Assembly: GCF_006345825.1 (NCBI RefSeq)
Contig: NZ_VCIX01000092.1
Span: 1,736,001 to 1,800,000, forward strand
Direction: 5' to 3'
Source of the DNA: Paenibacillus paridis
GTDB taxonomy: Bacteria; Bacillota; Bacilli; Paenibacillales; Paenibacillaceae
DNA length: 64,000 bases
A program made the translations under genes and the position numbers. Shown here piece by piece: positions 34,112 through 42,463 of this stretch (the first letter of the stretch is position 1; every line of letters begins with the position of its first letter). The notes beneath the pieces are model-generated. The model was not told the DNA's origin and searched no databases. It saw nothing but the letters and a program-made list of their open reading frames with translations.

Positions 34112-35728
34112 CTAATCATTTAAAGGAAACTTTCTTTCCAACCGATAAATCTCTTTTTGCGACTTGATCCCGCTGCTTTGCAGGCGCAAGGCGTGACGCT
34201 TTCTGTTTCTTAACTCCAGAAGAAAGATGAGAAGTGCTGTGACGGCAACCGCCCCTGCTCCCCAATATTGAATGTAAACCCCAGCTAGGCATGAGGATAC
34301 TGTCAGCCATCCAACAGCTAGCCAATTGATAGGTATGCTCCAAGCCCCAAGCCGCCATGGCGCAAACCGCCAAATGCCAGCGGATGCTCCTCTTCTTAAC
34401 TTTAATACGATAGGGATAACATAAGAAATATGCAAAGATATAATGGCGAACGATAATAAAACGAGAATCATTTGATCGCGGGAAAAAATAAACATGAATC
34501 CCAGCAGCATGAGTGAAGCTATGGCCCCTAGCCAAATCGCGTTGTAAGGTGCCTGTTGTTTCATGGATACGGCTGACCATTTTTTGTGCAAAGGCAATGC
34601 CTTTTCTCTTGCCAGACTGAATAGAATTCGTGAACTTATCGTCAACGTATGCAAACCGCTTCCCCAGAGAGAGCCAACCACCAGCAATAAAATAACAGCT
34701 GATCCTCCTGCCCCCGTTTGCGCTGCAGCCAGAAACAACCCTAAGCCGCCTGTCTCAACAGATCCTGCAGTGGTCAGCAGGCTAAAAGCTAACAGCACAA
34801 AGCCGAATACAAACGTATAAGCCGTTGAGAGATAAATGGCCCATGGCACCCGAATCCGCGGATCAATCGTTTCTTCCGCTCCATGACTGGCGCCATCCAT
34901 GCCGACGAAAAGTTTAAGCAGCAGCATTGTACCGCTTATGAAAGCTCCTCCGGTTACCGTACCGTTCCACTCGGCATTTTGAAATTGATAAAGCAAAGCG
35001 GGAGAATAAGCCCCTGGCCAAAACAACCATAGAAGACCAGCCAGCATGATAAGGACAATTCCGGCCTGCAGCACTACTCCAATAGATTGCAAGCTTCCGA
35101 GAAGCGGCTTTCCCCAATAGTTGAGGGCCCCTTGCGCAAGCGTCAATACGATAACCGTAAACCAAAAGGTAAAATCGGTTGCTTGATAGGCAAACTTATC
35201 CGAAAACAGGCGATCAATAAGCGCAGCGCACGCACAATTTAGAAGCGCGAGTATGGCAAGATGGCCAGCGGCTTGGAAATATCCGGCTCTCCAGCCCCAT
35301 TTTCGACCACCTAACGCTGATGCGGCATGATACACGCCACCGGTGGTTGGCACCGCTGATGCCAGCTCGGCGAGTGAAGCACTGACTGCCAGTCCAAACA
35401 GCGCTATAATCGGTAACCCGAATCCAATCACCGATGCTCCTCCCTCTCCGATAGCAATGCCGAATAAAACAGCTGCGCTTCCAATCAATGCTGCTGTATT
35501 GAAGGATAAACCAAAGGAGGAAAGGCCACCCCATCTGCGCCTGAGCTGCTGAGCGAATCCAAATTGATGCAAATCATGAGCATCCTGCAAAAGCTGTGCC
35601 GGTCTCCCGTACTCAAGCATGCTCTTGTGTCTGGACAATTGAATGGATTGCTGCGCCTTGAAAGCAATGGCTATCACTACCATGCATACGATAATGAGCA
35701 GCACTATGCCGGCAATAACCTGTATCAT
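34112..35728 (-). CDS. APC-superfamily amino-acid permease
   Basis: 538 residues, with 12 core membrane helices plus an additional N-terminal helix (MIQVIAGIVLLIIVCMVVIA) before the usual cytoplasmic start. Family signs are GLSFNTAALIGSAAVLFG, ELASAVPTTGGVYHAAS near residue 122 and DGASHGAEETIDPRIRVP near 275, which suit the amino acid/choline (ACT) subgroup. Substrate probably an amino acid, choline or GABA. It stands alone between gaps. Confidence 0.85.
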   Translation of the reverse strand: MIQVIAGIVLLIIVCMVVIAIAFKAQQSIQLSRHKSMLEYGRPAQLLQDAHDLHQFGFAQQLRRRWGGLSSFGLSFNTAALIGSAAVLFGIAIGEGGASVIGFGLPIIALFGLAVSASLAELASAVPTTGGVYHAASALGGRKWGWRAGYFQAAGHLAILALLNCACAALIDRLFSDKFAYQATDFTFWFTVIVLTLAQGALNYWGKPLLGSLQSIGVVLQAGIVLIMLAGLLWLFWPGAYSPALLYQFQNAEWNGTVTGGAFISGTMLLLKLFVGMDGASHGAEETIDPRIRVPWAIYLSTAYTFVFGFVLLAFSLLTTAGSVETGGLGLFLAAAQTGAGGSAVILLLVVGSLWGSGLHTLTISSRILFSLAREKALPLHKKWSAVSMKQQAPYNAIWLGAIASLMLLGFMFIFSRDQMILVLLSFAIISLHISYVIPIVLKLRRGASAGIWRFAPWRLGAWSIPINWLAVGWLTVSSCLAGVYIQYWGAGAVAVTALLIFLLELRNRKRHALRLQSSGIKSQKEIYRLERKFPLND

Positions 35729-35806
35729 CCGAACACCCCCTTACGTAACTATATGAGCATGACAGGAATGGCATGCAGCCTTCGCTACCTGAACGGATGA
35801 CATAGC

Positions 35807-35836
35807 AAAAAGCCCTGCATCCCGTTGATGCAGAGC
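35807..35836 (-). terminator. Terminator of the receiver gene
   Basis: Minus-strand GCTCTGCAT and ATGCAGGGC (one G-U pair) around CAACGGG, followed by TTTTT; it lies 38 bases past the stop of the Spo0F-like gene. Confidence 0.7.
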
Positions 35837-35874
35837 ATTGGTTACTCCAAAGAGCGAACCGCTGTTCAATGAGC

Positions 35875-36432
35875 TTATTCCATAAGCAGAAGAACTTCCT
35901 CTTTCAGCTCGATGATATCAAAGGGCTTCGTAAAGCAATGGCTAATGCCAAGCTTTAACGCTTCCTCCATTTTGGAAGGTTCGGCATAGGCAGTAATAAG
36001 CACGACAGGCACTGCTTGCGATTGTTTCCTAATCTCCCGAAGCACATCAATGCCATCTATGTCCGGCATTTTCAAATCGAGCAGTACGCAGTTCAACGTA
36101 TGTTTTCCAATCAGCTTTAAAGCAGCATCCCCGTTCTCGGCTTCAAACACCTCTACGCCCTGTGAGGCAAACAACTCCTTAAGCATAAGGCGGATGGATG
36201 GCTGATCGTCCACCACCAAAATTTTTTTATCCGTTAACGGGCCTCGTTCAGCAAAGCTTGGGCGTTCTGCAGGCAGCTGTTGTGTCGATAAGATGCTTGC
36301 CATATTCGATGGGACAATCTTAGAGGGTTCCTTAATCGGCTCCGGCTTCTTTTCTATTTTACGTTGATGGTAATAAACAAACGACACGGCAACAAGCAAT
36401 GCAGCGGCGAAAAGTATGAAGAAATAGGTCAA
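35875..36432 (-). CDS. Membrane-anchored Spo0F-like receiver protein
   Basis: 185 residues. One N-terminal membrane helix (residues 2-21, YFFILFAAALLVAVSFVYYH), a basic/proline linker to about residue 65, then a lone receiver domain (about 68-185) and no output domain. The receiver reads KILVVDDQPSIRLMLKELF, phosphoacceptor in LLDLKMPDIDGIDVL, LITAYAEPSKMEEALKLGI and FTKPFDIIELKEEV. The ITAYAE and KPFDI stretches and the DDQ start closely resemble the sporulation phosphorelay protein Spo0F, which is normally soluble. Could be a phosphorelay sink or localised relay. Confidence 0.8.
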   Translation of the reverse strand: MTYFFILFAAALLVAVSFVYYHQRKIEKKPEPIKEPSKIVPSNMASILSTQQLPAERPSFAERGPLTDKKILVVDDQPSIRLMLKELFASQGVEVFEAENGDAALKLIGKHTLNCVLLDLKMPDIDGIDVLREIRKQSQAVPVVLITAYAEPSKMEEALKLGISHCFTKPFDIIELKEEVLLLME

Positions 36433-36495
36433 TGCGTCGTCTCCTTAAAGCTTTGCGGCTTACAGCAGCTTAGCATAAGTTAGGCTTGTTACGAA

Positions 36496-37107
36496 CTAGT
36501 CGTTAACGGTCATGGCTCCAAGCGGCCCATCATCGTTAATAATATCCTGAAGTTCGTAGACCGATATGGGAAAGTAGAGAAAACCGAATACATAGGCGGC
36601 CAGCTCATAGAGCTGAAAGTAAATGACCAGCGAACGATCTGCCACATAATAATCTTGATCCGGCCGGATACTTTTGAAGGGCTCCAATGTATCGATCTTC
36701 CGGAGCTTGATTTGGGCGCTCACAATCGCGCTTATCCGCCCAATATAGTCGGAACCAGGCTTAAACAGCTGTGCCAGTGTATAGGTTTGCCCTGTGGACT
36801 GCTTAAAGGTGAGCGAATGCTGCAAGGTAAGACCATGCGCACCACCCGTAAAAGCATAGTTGAACAATGACAGGCTGAGATAATCCTTTTGATTGTTCTT
36901 CTGTTCAAAATAACCCAGCATCTGGGCATTCGGATCATCCAAGGAGCCTTGGCTGTGCACAAGCTGCTGCACGGAATGATGAATCGTGTGGTTTATTTTT
37001 TTATCTGCGGCTTCGCTTTTGCCTCCACTCACATAGGGAAGCGCAAGCTCGGCTTTCGGAAATTCTGCCTTGGCGGTCTGAATGACGACGGGCGGTTGAA
37101 ATGGCAT
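36496..37107 (-). CDS. DUF4163/DUF3298 protein (RsiV-like fold)
   Basis: 203 residues without a signal peptide or membrane helix. The C-terminal region (about 85-200) has the DUF3298 pattern AFTGGAHGLTLQHSLTFKQS, TLAQLFKPGSDY and YFQLYELAAYVFG. The same domains form the lysozyme-binding part of anti-sigma factor RsiV, but RsiV is membrane bound and this protein is not. It lies 15 bases after the acetyltransferase gene, in the same operon. Confidence 0.75.
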   Translation of the reverse strand: MPFQPPVVIQTAKAEFPKAELALPYVSGGKSEAADKKINHTIHHSVQQLVHSQGSLDDPNAQMLGYFEQKNNQKDYLSLSLFNYAFTGGAHGLTLQHSLTFKQSTGQTYTLAQLFKPGSDYIGRISAIVSAQIKLRKIDTLEPFKSIRPDQDYYVADRSLVIYFQLYELAAYVFGFLYFPISVYELQDIINDDGPLGAMTVND

Positions 37108-37122
37108 GTGGAAGACACCTTC

Positions 37123-37635
37123 CTATTCGGTAAGATGCTCCATTGTATGCAGGGTACGGCTCATCTCATACCAAGTGATGCCGCCATGCGTAGAGCTTGA
37201 TGGCCCATGCAGCCGAAACTGCTTGTCCTCATAAAAAGGAATAAGATGCTTCTCGCACATTAAAATTATTTTCTCAATGTCCGCCTCTTCACATTGCTCA
37301 ACAAGTTTCTGCAGCAATAAAGCGCCTATCCCCTGCCTACGCTGCTCTTTATCCACTGCCACAGTCAGTACACAAAAGTTGCTTCCTTCCGCAGCATCCC
37401 CCTGTATCCCTTTCATCTCATCGCCACAATCATTTTGAAACGTACGTATGCCGTTGGCAATGCCAACCAGCCGGTCGCCAATCCATGCCGACCAGAAGAA
37501 GGGACGATAGTGCTCATAACGGTACTGGAACCCCTCCAGCGTCGCCGCAGCGTCCTCAGAGTAGCAGTTCTTCTCCAGTGCGATGGCAGCACTCAGCTCT
37601 TGCTCTTCAATCAACCGCAGTTTAACTGTACTCAC
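37123..37635 (-). CDS. GNAT N-acetyltransferase
   Basis: 170 residues. The acetyl-CoA-binding motif A is VAVDKEQRRQGIGALLLQKL near residue 98, and an N-terminal LEKNCYSEDAAATLEGF suggests the arylalkylamine N-acetyltransferase-like branch. The GTG start overlaps the stop of the ABC ATPase gene (GTGA). Substrate unknown. Confidence 0.8.
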   Translation of the reverse strand: MSTVKLRLIEEQELSAAIALEKNCYSEDAAATLEGFQYRYEHYRPFFWSAWIGDRLVGIANGIRTFQNDCGDEMKGIQGDAAEGSNFCVLTVAVDKEQRRQGIGALLLQKLVEQCEEADIEKIILMCEKHLIPFYEDKQFRLHGPSSSTHGGITWYEMSRTLHTMEHLTE

Positions 37636-38357
37636 AGCAACGATTTCTCCCGCTCCGTCAATCTTCTTCCTGTAACGTCTACGACAAGCTTGCCGTTATT
37701 CAATCCGAGAATTCGATCGGCAAAGCGCTCTGCCCAGTCTCCTTGATGCATGACGGCAATGACGATGACGCCCTGCTCTTTGCAGAGCGCTTTCAAATCG
37801 GTCAATACCTGGTCGGCCGTATGCGGATCAAGTCCTGATACCGGTTCATCCGCTGCAATTACTTTGGCGCCATGCACGAGTGCTCTTGCAATGGCCATGC
37901 GCTGCCGCTCGCCCCCGCTTAGGGTGCTAGCTTTCTGATGGGCCTTGTCGATCAAGCCGCGTTTCTCGATCATGTCCATGGCGCCCATATAATCATCATT
38001 GCGAACCATGCCCGTCCATCTGCGCCAAGCCGGCGTTTGGGTAACCGAACCGATGATGACGTTCTTTAATCCTGTTTTGTTGGGGAATAGGAATGGCTTC
38101 TCTTCCACATAAGCTACCTGCTGCTTTACTTTAAGCTTGCCGGCAAAGCCTTCCTTGAAGACATCCTTTCCTTCGAATTGATAGGAGCCCTCCGTCCACT
38201 TTTCTTGCAGGGCAAGGCAGCGCAGCAGCGTCGACTTTCCGCTTCCACTGTCTCCTTTTATTGCGACAAAGTCTCCAGGATATACCTCGAAGCTAATATC
38301 GTCGAGCACCTTGGGCCCGCCTGGAATACGTTTGGATAGGTTTTTTATTCTGATCAT
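37632..38357 (-). CDS. ABC ATPase without adjacent permease (PhnC/LolD-like)
   Basis: 241 residues from the ATG at 38357, 8 nt after AAGGAG. Walker A GDSGSGKST, signature LSGGERQRMA, Walker B VIAADEPVSGLD and H-loop AVMHQGDWAERFAD. Similar to ATPases of phosphonate (PhnC) or MacB/LolD systems. No membrane partner lies nearby; instead an acetyltransferase and a DUF3298 gene follow. Its promoter region faces the LexA-box promoter of the small gene at 38516. Confidence 0.85.
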   Translation of the reverse strand: MIRIKNLSKRIPGGPKVLDDISFEVYPGDFVAIKGDSGSGKSTLLRCLALQEKWTEGSYQFEGKDVFKEGFAGKLKVKQQVAYVEEKPFLFPNKTGLKNVIIGSVTQTPAWRRWTGMVRNDDYMGAMDMIEKRGLIDKAHQKASTLSGGERQRMAIARALVHGAKVIAADEPVSGLDPHTADQVLTDLKALCKEQGVIVIAVMHQGDWAERFADRILGLNNGKLVVDVTGRRLTEREKSLL

Positions 38358-38423
38358 TTTCCGCGCTCCTTCTGTTTGCAGCAACTGCCTCTATGAATCT
38401 AGTTTACGTTAAACAAAAAACAG

Positions 38424-38473
38424 TTTCCATACGAACAAATGTTTGGTATAATAAAAACAAGAACAAACGTTCT
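38424..38473 (+). promoter_or_regulatory. Promoter with two LexA (SOS) boxes
   Basis: TTTCCA (38424-38429) and TATAAT (38447-38452) are 17 nt apart. Box 1, CGAACAAATGTTTG (38432-38445), fills the spacer. Box 2, AGAACAAACGTTCT (38460-38473), follows the -10 and has perfect GAAC-N4-GTTC arms. This matches the Bacillus LexA consensus CGAAC-N4-GTTCG, and the layout predicts tight SOS repression. Confidence 0.75.
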
Positions 38474-38515
38474 AAAGATCATCGAATTCAACCATTTGAA
38501 GGAGGCCTGATCACC

Positions 38516-38740
38516 ATGAATAACATCTGCGAAAATTTCCGTTATTTAGAGAATGGACGTCCTGGACGCGACCTTACTTTTAAGTTTTACGCCGATGGAC
38601 GGCTAATCATTATTGACAATGTAGCAGAGGAGGTGATCACTCCCAATGATTTGAAAGGTGCGAGCAAGGACTTTTATGTTCGTAGACGAATCGCTTTTAT
38701 CAAGAATCAATTAAGAGCCTCGCAGCTTAAATATGCATAA
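38516..38740 (+). CDS. SOS-controlled small protein of unknown function
   Basis: 74 residues from the ATG at 38516 behind GGAGG; an upstream in-frame start at 38393 precedes the promoter and is rejected. The sequence (MNNICENFRYLENGRPGRDL, then FYADGRLIIIDNVAEEV) is soluble, mixed alpha/beta and basic at the end (FYVRRRIAFIKNQLRASQLK). It has no membrane helix or LysM domain, so it is not a YneA-type division inhibitor. Two LexA boxes in the promoter imply a role in the DNA-damage response. Confidence 0.75.
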   Translation: MNNICENFRYLENGRPGRDLTFKFYADGRLIIIDNVAEEVITPNDLKGASKDFYVRRRIAFIKNQLRASQLKYA

Positions 38741-38752
38741 ATATAAAGATGA

Positions 38753-38778
38753 GGAGAGCCTGTTCAGGCTCTCCTTTT
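38753..38778. terminator. Terminator after SOS small gene
   Basis: GGAGAGCC and GGCTCTCC around TGTTCA, followed by TTTTCT on the plus strand. The minus-strand 45-codon gene ends nearby and may use the same hairpin. Confidence 0.75.
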
Positions 38779-38800
38779 CTATTGAATTTCTTTAACATGC

Positions 38801-38938
38801 TTAAGGAAGCTCTTTTTTTATTCTGTTTAAGCTCGGGGGCCGTTTCCCCTGCTTGTCAGGGTCTAGCGTACCGTCTTGCTCACGATTGTTTATCGGATTT
38901 TTTTGCTGTTCGTTTTTGTTGTTTTTTTGAAATGCCAT
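38801..38938 (-). CDS. Small hydrophilic 45-residue protein
   Basis: A 45-codon frame starting MAFQKNNKNEQQKNP and ending SLNRIKKELP. It is preceded by GGAGGTGAT, a near-perfect anti-16S match, 4 nt before the ATG. The composition (N, K, Q, P, no hydrophobic core) suggests an unstructured protein, as in small spore proteins. CATAAT (38956-38961) upstream resembles a forespore or mother-cell -10 element, but no -35 is convincing. No family recognised. Confidence 0.55.
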   Translation of the reverse strand: MAFQKNNKNEQQKNPINNREQDGTLDPDKQGKRPPSLNRIKKELP

Positions 38939-39082
38939 GCCTATCACCTCCGTTGTCATTATGCCTATTTTTTAGAAAAACAATGTAAATTTGAATCAAA
39001 CCGCTTCCCTTTCATTGACTCGACCCCTCCTATTGCGGTAGATTGGTCATACAGTTTCAAGTTTTGCAAAGGAGAGTTCTAT

Positions 39083-39817
39083 ATGAAGCAACAAATCATG
39101 TTTGACCTCGACGATACGTTAATCCACTGTAACAAATATTTTTATTTGGTTATCGACCAATATATTGATTCGATGACTACCTGGTTCGGAAGCTCTCCTC
39201 TGGTCAGCGTACAGGCCATTCGGGACAAGCAAATGGAGATCGATATTGCAGGAGTGGCCGTATTCGGCTTCAAGAGCGAACATTTCCCACAGTCTTTCGT
39301 AGATACCTACATCCACTTCTCCCATCTGACGGGCCGCAAACGCTCCACGAATGAAGAAAACTTTTTGTGGAAGCTTGGAATGAGCGTTTACGAACATGAC
39401 GCAGAGCCATATCCCAATATGGAACAAACGTTATTTTCGCTTGCCGAAGCGGGACATGAGCTTCATCTGTATACAGGCGGGGAACTGCCTATTCAGCGAC
39501 GCAAAATCGAAAAAATGAATTTGGAGCGCTATTTTGATTCGCGCATTTACATTCGCAGATTGAAGAACAGCGATGCATTGGAGAGCATTTTGTCGACAGG
39601 CCTCTTTGACAGAAGCAGCACTTGGATGGTTGGCAACTCCATACGTACAGATGTCGTACCAGCCCTGACCGCTGGTATTCATGCCATTCATATGCGGGCG
39701 GTGTCCGAATGGGAATTTAACGTCATTCAGATTGAAGTCGAGCCAAAGGGCGCCTTTCTGACGCTGGACCACTTAAAGGACGTACCTGACGCGATCCATG
39801 GCTACGTTAACCGATAA
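39083..39817 (+). CDS. HAD-superfamily hydrolase
   Basis: 244 residues from the ATG at 39083 (AAAGGAG 8 nt upstream). HAD motif I is FDLDDTLIH (residues 6-14), motif II LYTGGELPIQ, and motif IV GNSIRTDVVPALTAG. A helical cap of about 80 residues sits between motifs I and II, so a subclass I phosphatase is likely. The substrate is unknown. The frame is open upstream to 38876 but has no ribosome binding site there. Confidence 0.85.
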   Translation: MKQQIMFDLDDTLIHCNKYFYLVIDQYIDSMTTWFGSSPLVSVQAIRDKQMEIDIAGVAVFGFKSEHFPQSFVDTYIHFSHLTGRKRSTNEENFLWKLGMSVYEHDAEPYPNMEQTLFSLAEAGHELHLYTGGELPIQRRKIEKMNLERYFDSRIYIRRLKNSDALESILSTGLFDRSSTWMVGNSIRTDVVPALTAGIHAIHMRAVSEWEFNVIQIEVEPKGAFLTLDHLKDVPDAIHGYVNR

Positions 39818-39831
39818 ACAAAAATCAAAAT

Positions 39832-39882
39832 AAATAGACCCGTATCTACCTCGTGGCAAGCGAGATCGATTCGGGTCTATTT
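39832..39882. terminator. Bidirectional terminator, HAD gene / topB
   Basis: AAATAGACCCG (39832-39842) pairs with CGGGTCTATTT (39872-39882), with an inner CTCG/CGAG stem, between the convergent genes. Confidence 0.8.
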
Positions 39883-39915
39883 TTATTTTAAATTGGAAGC
39901 AACCAATCGAACCCT

Positions 39916-42183
39916 CTACTGCTCGATGGCTAACTCCCCAGTCTCCGTATTACGGATAACGATTTTCCCTTCTCCTGGTGTTCCATCCGCTAGTTCAAGC
40001 TTCAGCTTCGCGGTTTTGCCTTTCTCCACCAATGCCCGTACCTGCGTATCCGTCAAGCTTCGGCCGAAGCTTTCCTTCCAAATAACGAATTTGCAGCCTT
40101 CTTTGTAGTGGGAGCAGCCATAGCCTTTGCGTCCCATAAAAATCGATCCGCCGCAGCCTGCACGCGGACAGGCCGCAATGACGACAGGCCCTCCACCAGC
40201 TGCTTGGGTGGCTTTCTCTGCGCTCTTGGTTTGAGCCCCAATGGCTTTCGCTTTCGTTACTCGTGTCCGCGAGGCAGCTGCCGATTTCCCAGTTCCTCCT
40301 CTTCCTGAGGCTGGTGCTGGTGCCTCGCTTTCGAACGATGTTTTTGCGGCACGGGACTGGACGCGAACCTTATCGACAATCATGGTAGCGAATTTTTTAA
40401 CATTTTCCATAAATTGTCCATCCGAGGCGGTTCCTCTTGAAATTTCGTTCAAGCGTCTCTCCCATAATCCGGTCATCTCAGGTGAGGTTAACAGGTCAAT
40501 TCCGGCACCGCGTATAAGCTCGATAGCTGTTCTGCCCTTTTGTGTTACCTGAATTTTCTTCCCCTGCATCTCCACATAACCAACGTTCTTCAAACGCTCA
40601 ATCGTTGCAGCTCTAGTAGCAGGCGTGCCAAGGCCCGAATCCTTCATCGCATCGCGGACATCCTCGTCCTCGATTTGCTTGCCGGCGCTCTCCATCGCTT
40701 TGAGAAGCGTACCCTCTGTATAATGCTTAGGCGGCTGCGTATCTTTCTCCTTTACGATGGCATCGGAACACACAACGCCTTCATCAGCTGAAATGGAGAA
40801 GGGCTCGTTTACCTCAACCTCTTCTTCCTCAGCATCCTCCTTGTCTTTTCCTTTGGCTGTCGACTTTGCCTTATCCTTTTTCTGATCGGCATAAATCACT
40901 TTCCAGCCTAGGCTGAGCAGCTCCTTCACCGTCGTTTTGAAATGTTCCTTCTCCACTTCTGTTATGACAGTATGAACCTTATATTCTGCTGCTGGATAAA
41001 ATTGCGACAGAAACCGTCTGACGACAAGATCGTAAAGCTTTTGCTCATCGGGACTTAGGTTGTTTGCCTTTCGGTTGGTAGGCAGGATCGCATGATGGTC
41101 CTCTACCTTCGTTGGATTACAAATAAATTTATTTCCTTTATGGACCAAGCCGCGATTTGCTCCTTTTACGAGCTCATCATAGCTTGTCCCTTGCAACGCA
41201 TTCAGCGTTTTATGCATTTCCGGTATATTTTGTTCGGTCACATAGTTGGAATTCGTTCTTGGATACGAGATGACCTTGTGCTTCTCGTACAGCGCCTGGG
41301 CGGTATCGAGTGTTTTTTTCGCTGAAAAACCATATTTGCCGTTCGCTTCCCGCTGCAGCAGAGTAAGGTCATACAACTTAAAAGGATACTCCTTCGTATC
41401 CTTCACCTCATAGGAAGCAATGCGGCCTTGCTTGCCTTTTACTTTGGCAGCCAACGCTTCAACCTGAGCCTGATCGGTCATTCTCTCGCCCTGCCACATC
41501 GCTTTATACGTCAGCTCGTTCTGCGTAAAGTGTCCTTCCAGTTCAAAAAACTTTAGCGACGAGAAAGCTTCAATTAGCTTCTGGCGATCATAGATCAACG
41601 CCAGCACGGGCGTTTGAACTCTTCCTACGGACAACAACACATTATGTTTTGTTGTAAAGGCGCGTGAACCGTTCATACCGATAAGCCAATCCGCTTCGCT
41701 CCTTGCCGTAGCCGCACGCGTCAGATTCTCATACTCGGCGCCTTCCTTCAGCTCATCAAAGCCTTTGCGGATCGTCTCAGGCGTAAGATCCGAGATCCAC
41801 AGCCGCTTAACCGGCTGGCTCAGCTTTAAGTGCCGCTGAATCAGCGAGAAAATATATTGACCTTCCCGCCCTGCATCGCAGGAGTTGACGAGCAAATTGC
41901 TTCGCTTAGCCAGATCCCCAATCACCTTGAGCTGATCGATCGTTTTTTTGTTCGGAACCAGCTTGAACTGCGCCGGAATGATCGGAAGATCGTTAATATT
42001 CCATTTTTTATAGCGGTCATCATAAGCATCCGGCTCCGCGAGCCCGATGAGATGCCCAATCGCCCATGTAATAATATAGTGTTCGCCTTCTATGTAGGAA
42101 CGGTGATTTTTTGCTTTGGGATCGATTGCGGCGGCTATGTTTCTTCCCATATCGGGTTTTTCCGCAATGATTAGTGTCTTCAA
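39916..42183 (-). CDS. topB: DNA topoisomerase III
   Basis: 755 residues. The Toprim domain opens with KTLIIAEKPDMGRNIAAAI and contains CDAGREGQYIF. The catalytic Tyr is in KVISYPRTNSNYV near residue 318, and SVGRVQTPVLALI marks the type IA core. The C-terminal tail adds an Ala/Lys-rich linker and a zinc-ribbon-like region (CPRAGCGG ... GCSHYKEGC). It relaxes and decatenates DNA by single-strand passage. I place the start at TTG 42183, 9 nt after AAGGAG; an ATG at 42252 adds residues not seen in the family. Confidence 0.93.
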   Translation of the reverse strand: MKTLIIAEKPDMGRNIAAAIDPKAKNHRSYIEGEHYIITWAIGHLIGLAEPDAYDDRYKKWNINDLPIIPAQFKLVPNKKTIDQLKVIGDLAKRSNLLVNSCDAGREGQYIFSLIQRHLKLSQPVKRLWISDLTPETIRKGFDELKEGAEYENLTRAATARSEADWLIGMNGSRAFTTKHNVLLSVGRVQTPVLALIYDRQKLIEAFSSLKFFELEGHFTQNELTYKAMWQGERMTDQAQVEALAAKVKGKQGRIASYEVKDTKEYPFKLYDLTLLQREANGKYGFSAKKTLDTAQALYEKHKVISYPRTNSNYVTEQNIPEMHKTLNALQGTSYDELVKGANRGLVHKGNKFICNPTKVEDHHAILPTNRKANNLSPDEQKLYDLVVRRFLSQFYPAAEYKVHTVITEVEKEHFKTTVKELLSLGWKVIYADQKKDKAKSTAKGKDKEDAEEEEVEVNEPFSISADEGVVCSDAIVKEKDTQPPKHYTEGTLLKAMESAGKQIEDEDVRDAMKDSGLGTPATRAATIERLKNVGYVEMQGKKIQVTQKGRTAIELIRGAGIDLLTSPEMTGLWERRLNEISRGTASDGQFMENVKKFATMIVDKVRVQSRAAKTSFESEAPAPASGRGGTGKSAAASRTRVTKAKAIGAQTKSAEKATQAAGGGPVVIAACPRAGCGGSIFMGRKGYGCSHYKEGCKFVIWKESFGRSLTDTQVRALVEKGKTAKLKLELADGTPGEGKIVIRNTETGELAIEQ

Positions 42184-42345
42184 AAGATAATCGCTCCTTC
42201 TATAAGCATTTCGCAAGCTTGCCGGCTGATGCAGGCTGTGAGCAGCATTCATCAGCTTCGCAAGGTGTGGCCTCTAAACATTTTACAGACTTCTCGAACA
42301 AAAGGGAATCCTTTTCACCGTTTCAGGAGTAGAAATCAGCCAAAA

Positions 42346-42384
42346 AAATAACCCAATAGGACGTTTGTCCCAATTGGGTTATTT
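42346..42384 (-). terminator. Intrinsic terminator
   Basis: AAATAACCCAAT (42346-42357) pairs with ATTGGGTTATTT (42373-42384), with inner GGAC/GTCC pairs. On the minus strand T-rich sequence follows. It terminates the gene at 42464-43615. The rest of the 42184-42463 gap holds nothing I can name. Confidence 0.8.
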
Positions 42385-42463
42385 GGTATAAGAGCTATTG
42401 AATCCATAATGGCTGTAGCATCCCTATTATTCATTATGATCTTTCGAGAAGAATCTAAAGTTG

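Noticed and set aside
38876..39082. N-terminal extension of the HAD hydrolase (69 extra residues)
   Set aside because: The HAD motif FDLDDT begins right after the ATG at 39083, which has AAAGGAG. The extension is antisense to the small 45-codon gene.
42184..42252. Topoisomerase III start at ATG 42252
   Set aside because: The Toprim domain normally begins at the N-terminus (KTLIIAEKP). The TTG at 42183 has AAGGAG, while the ATG lacks one.
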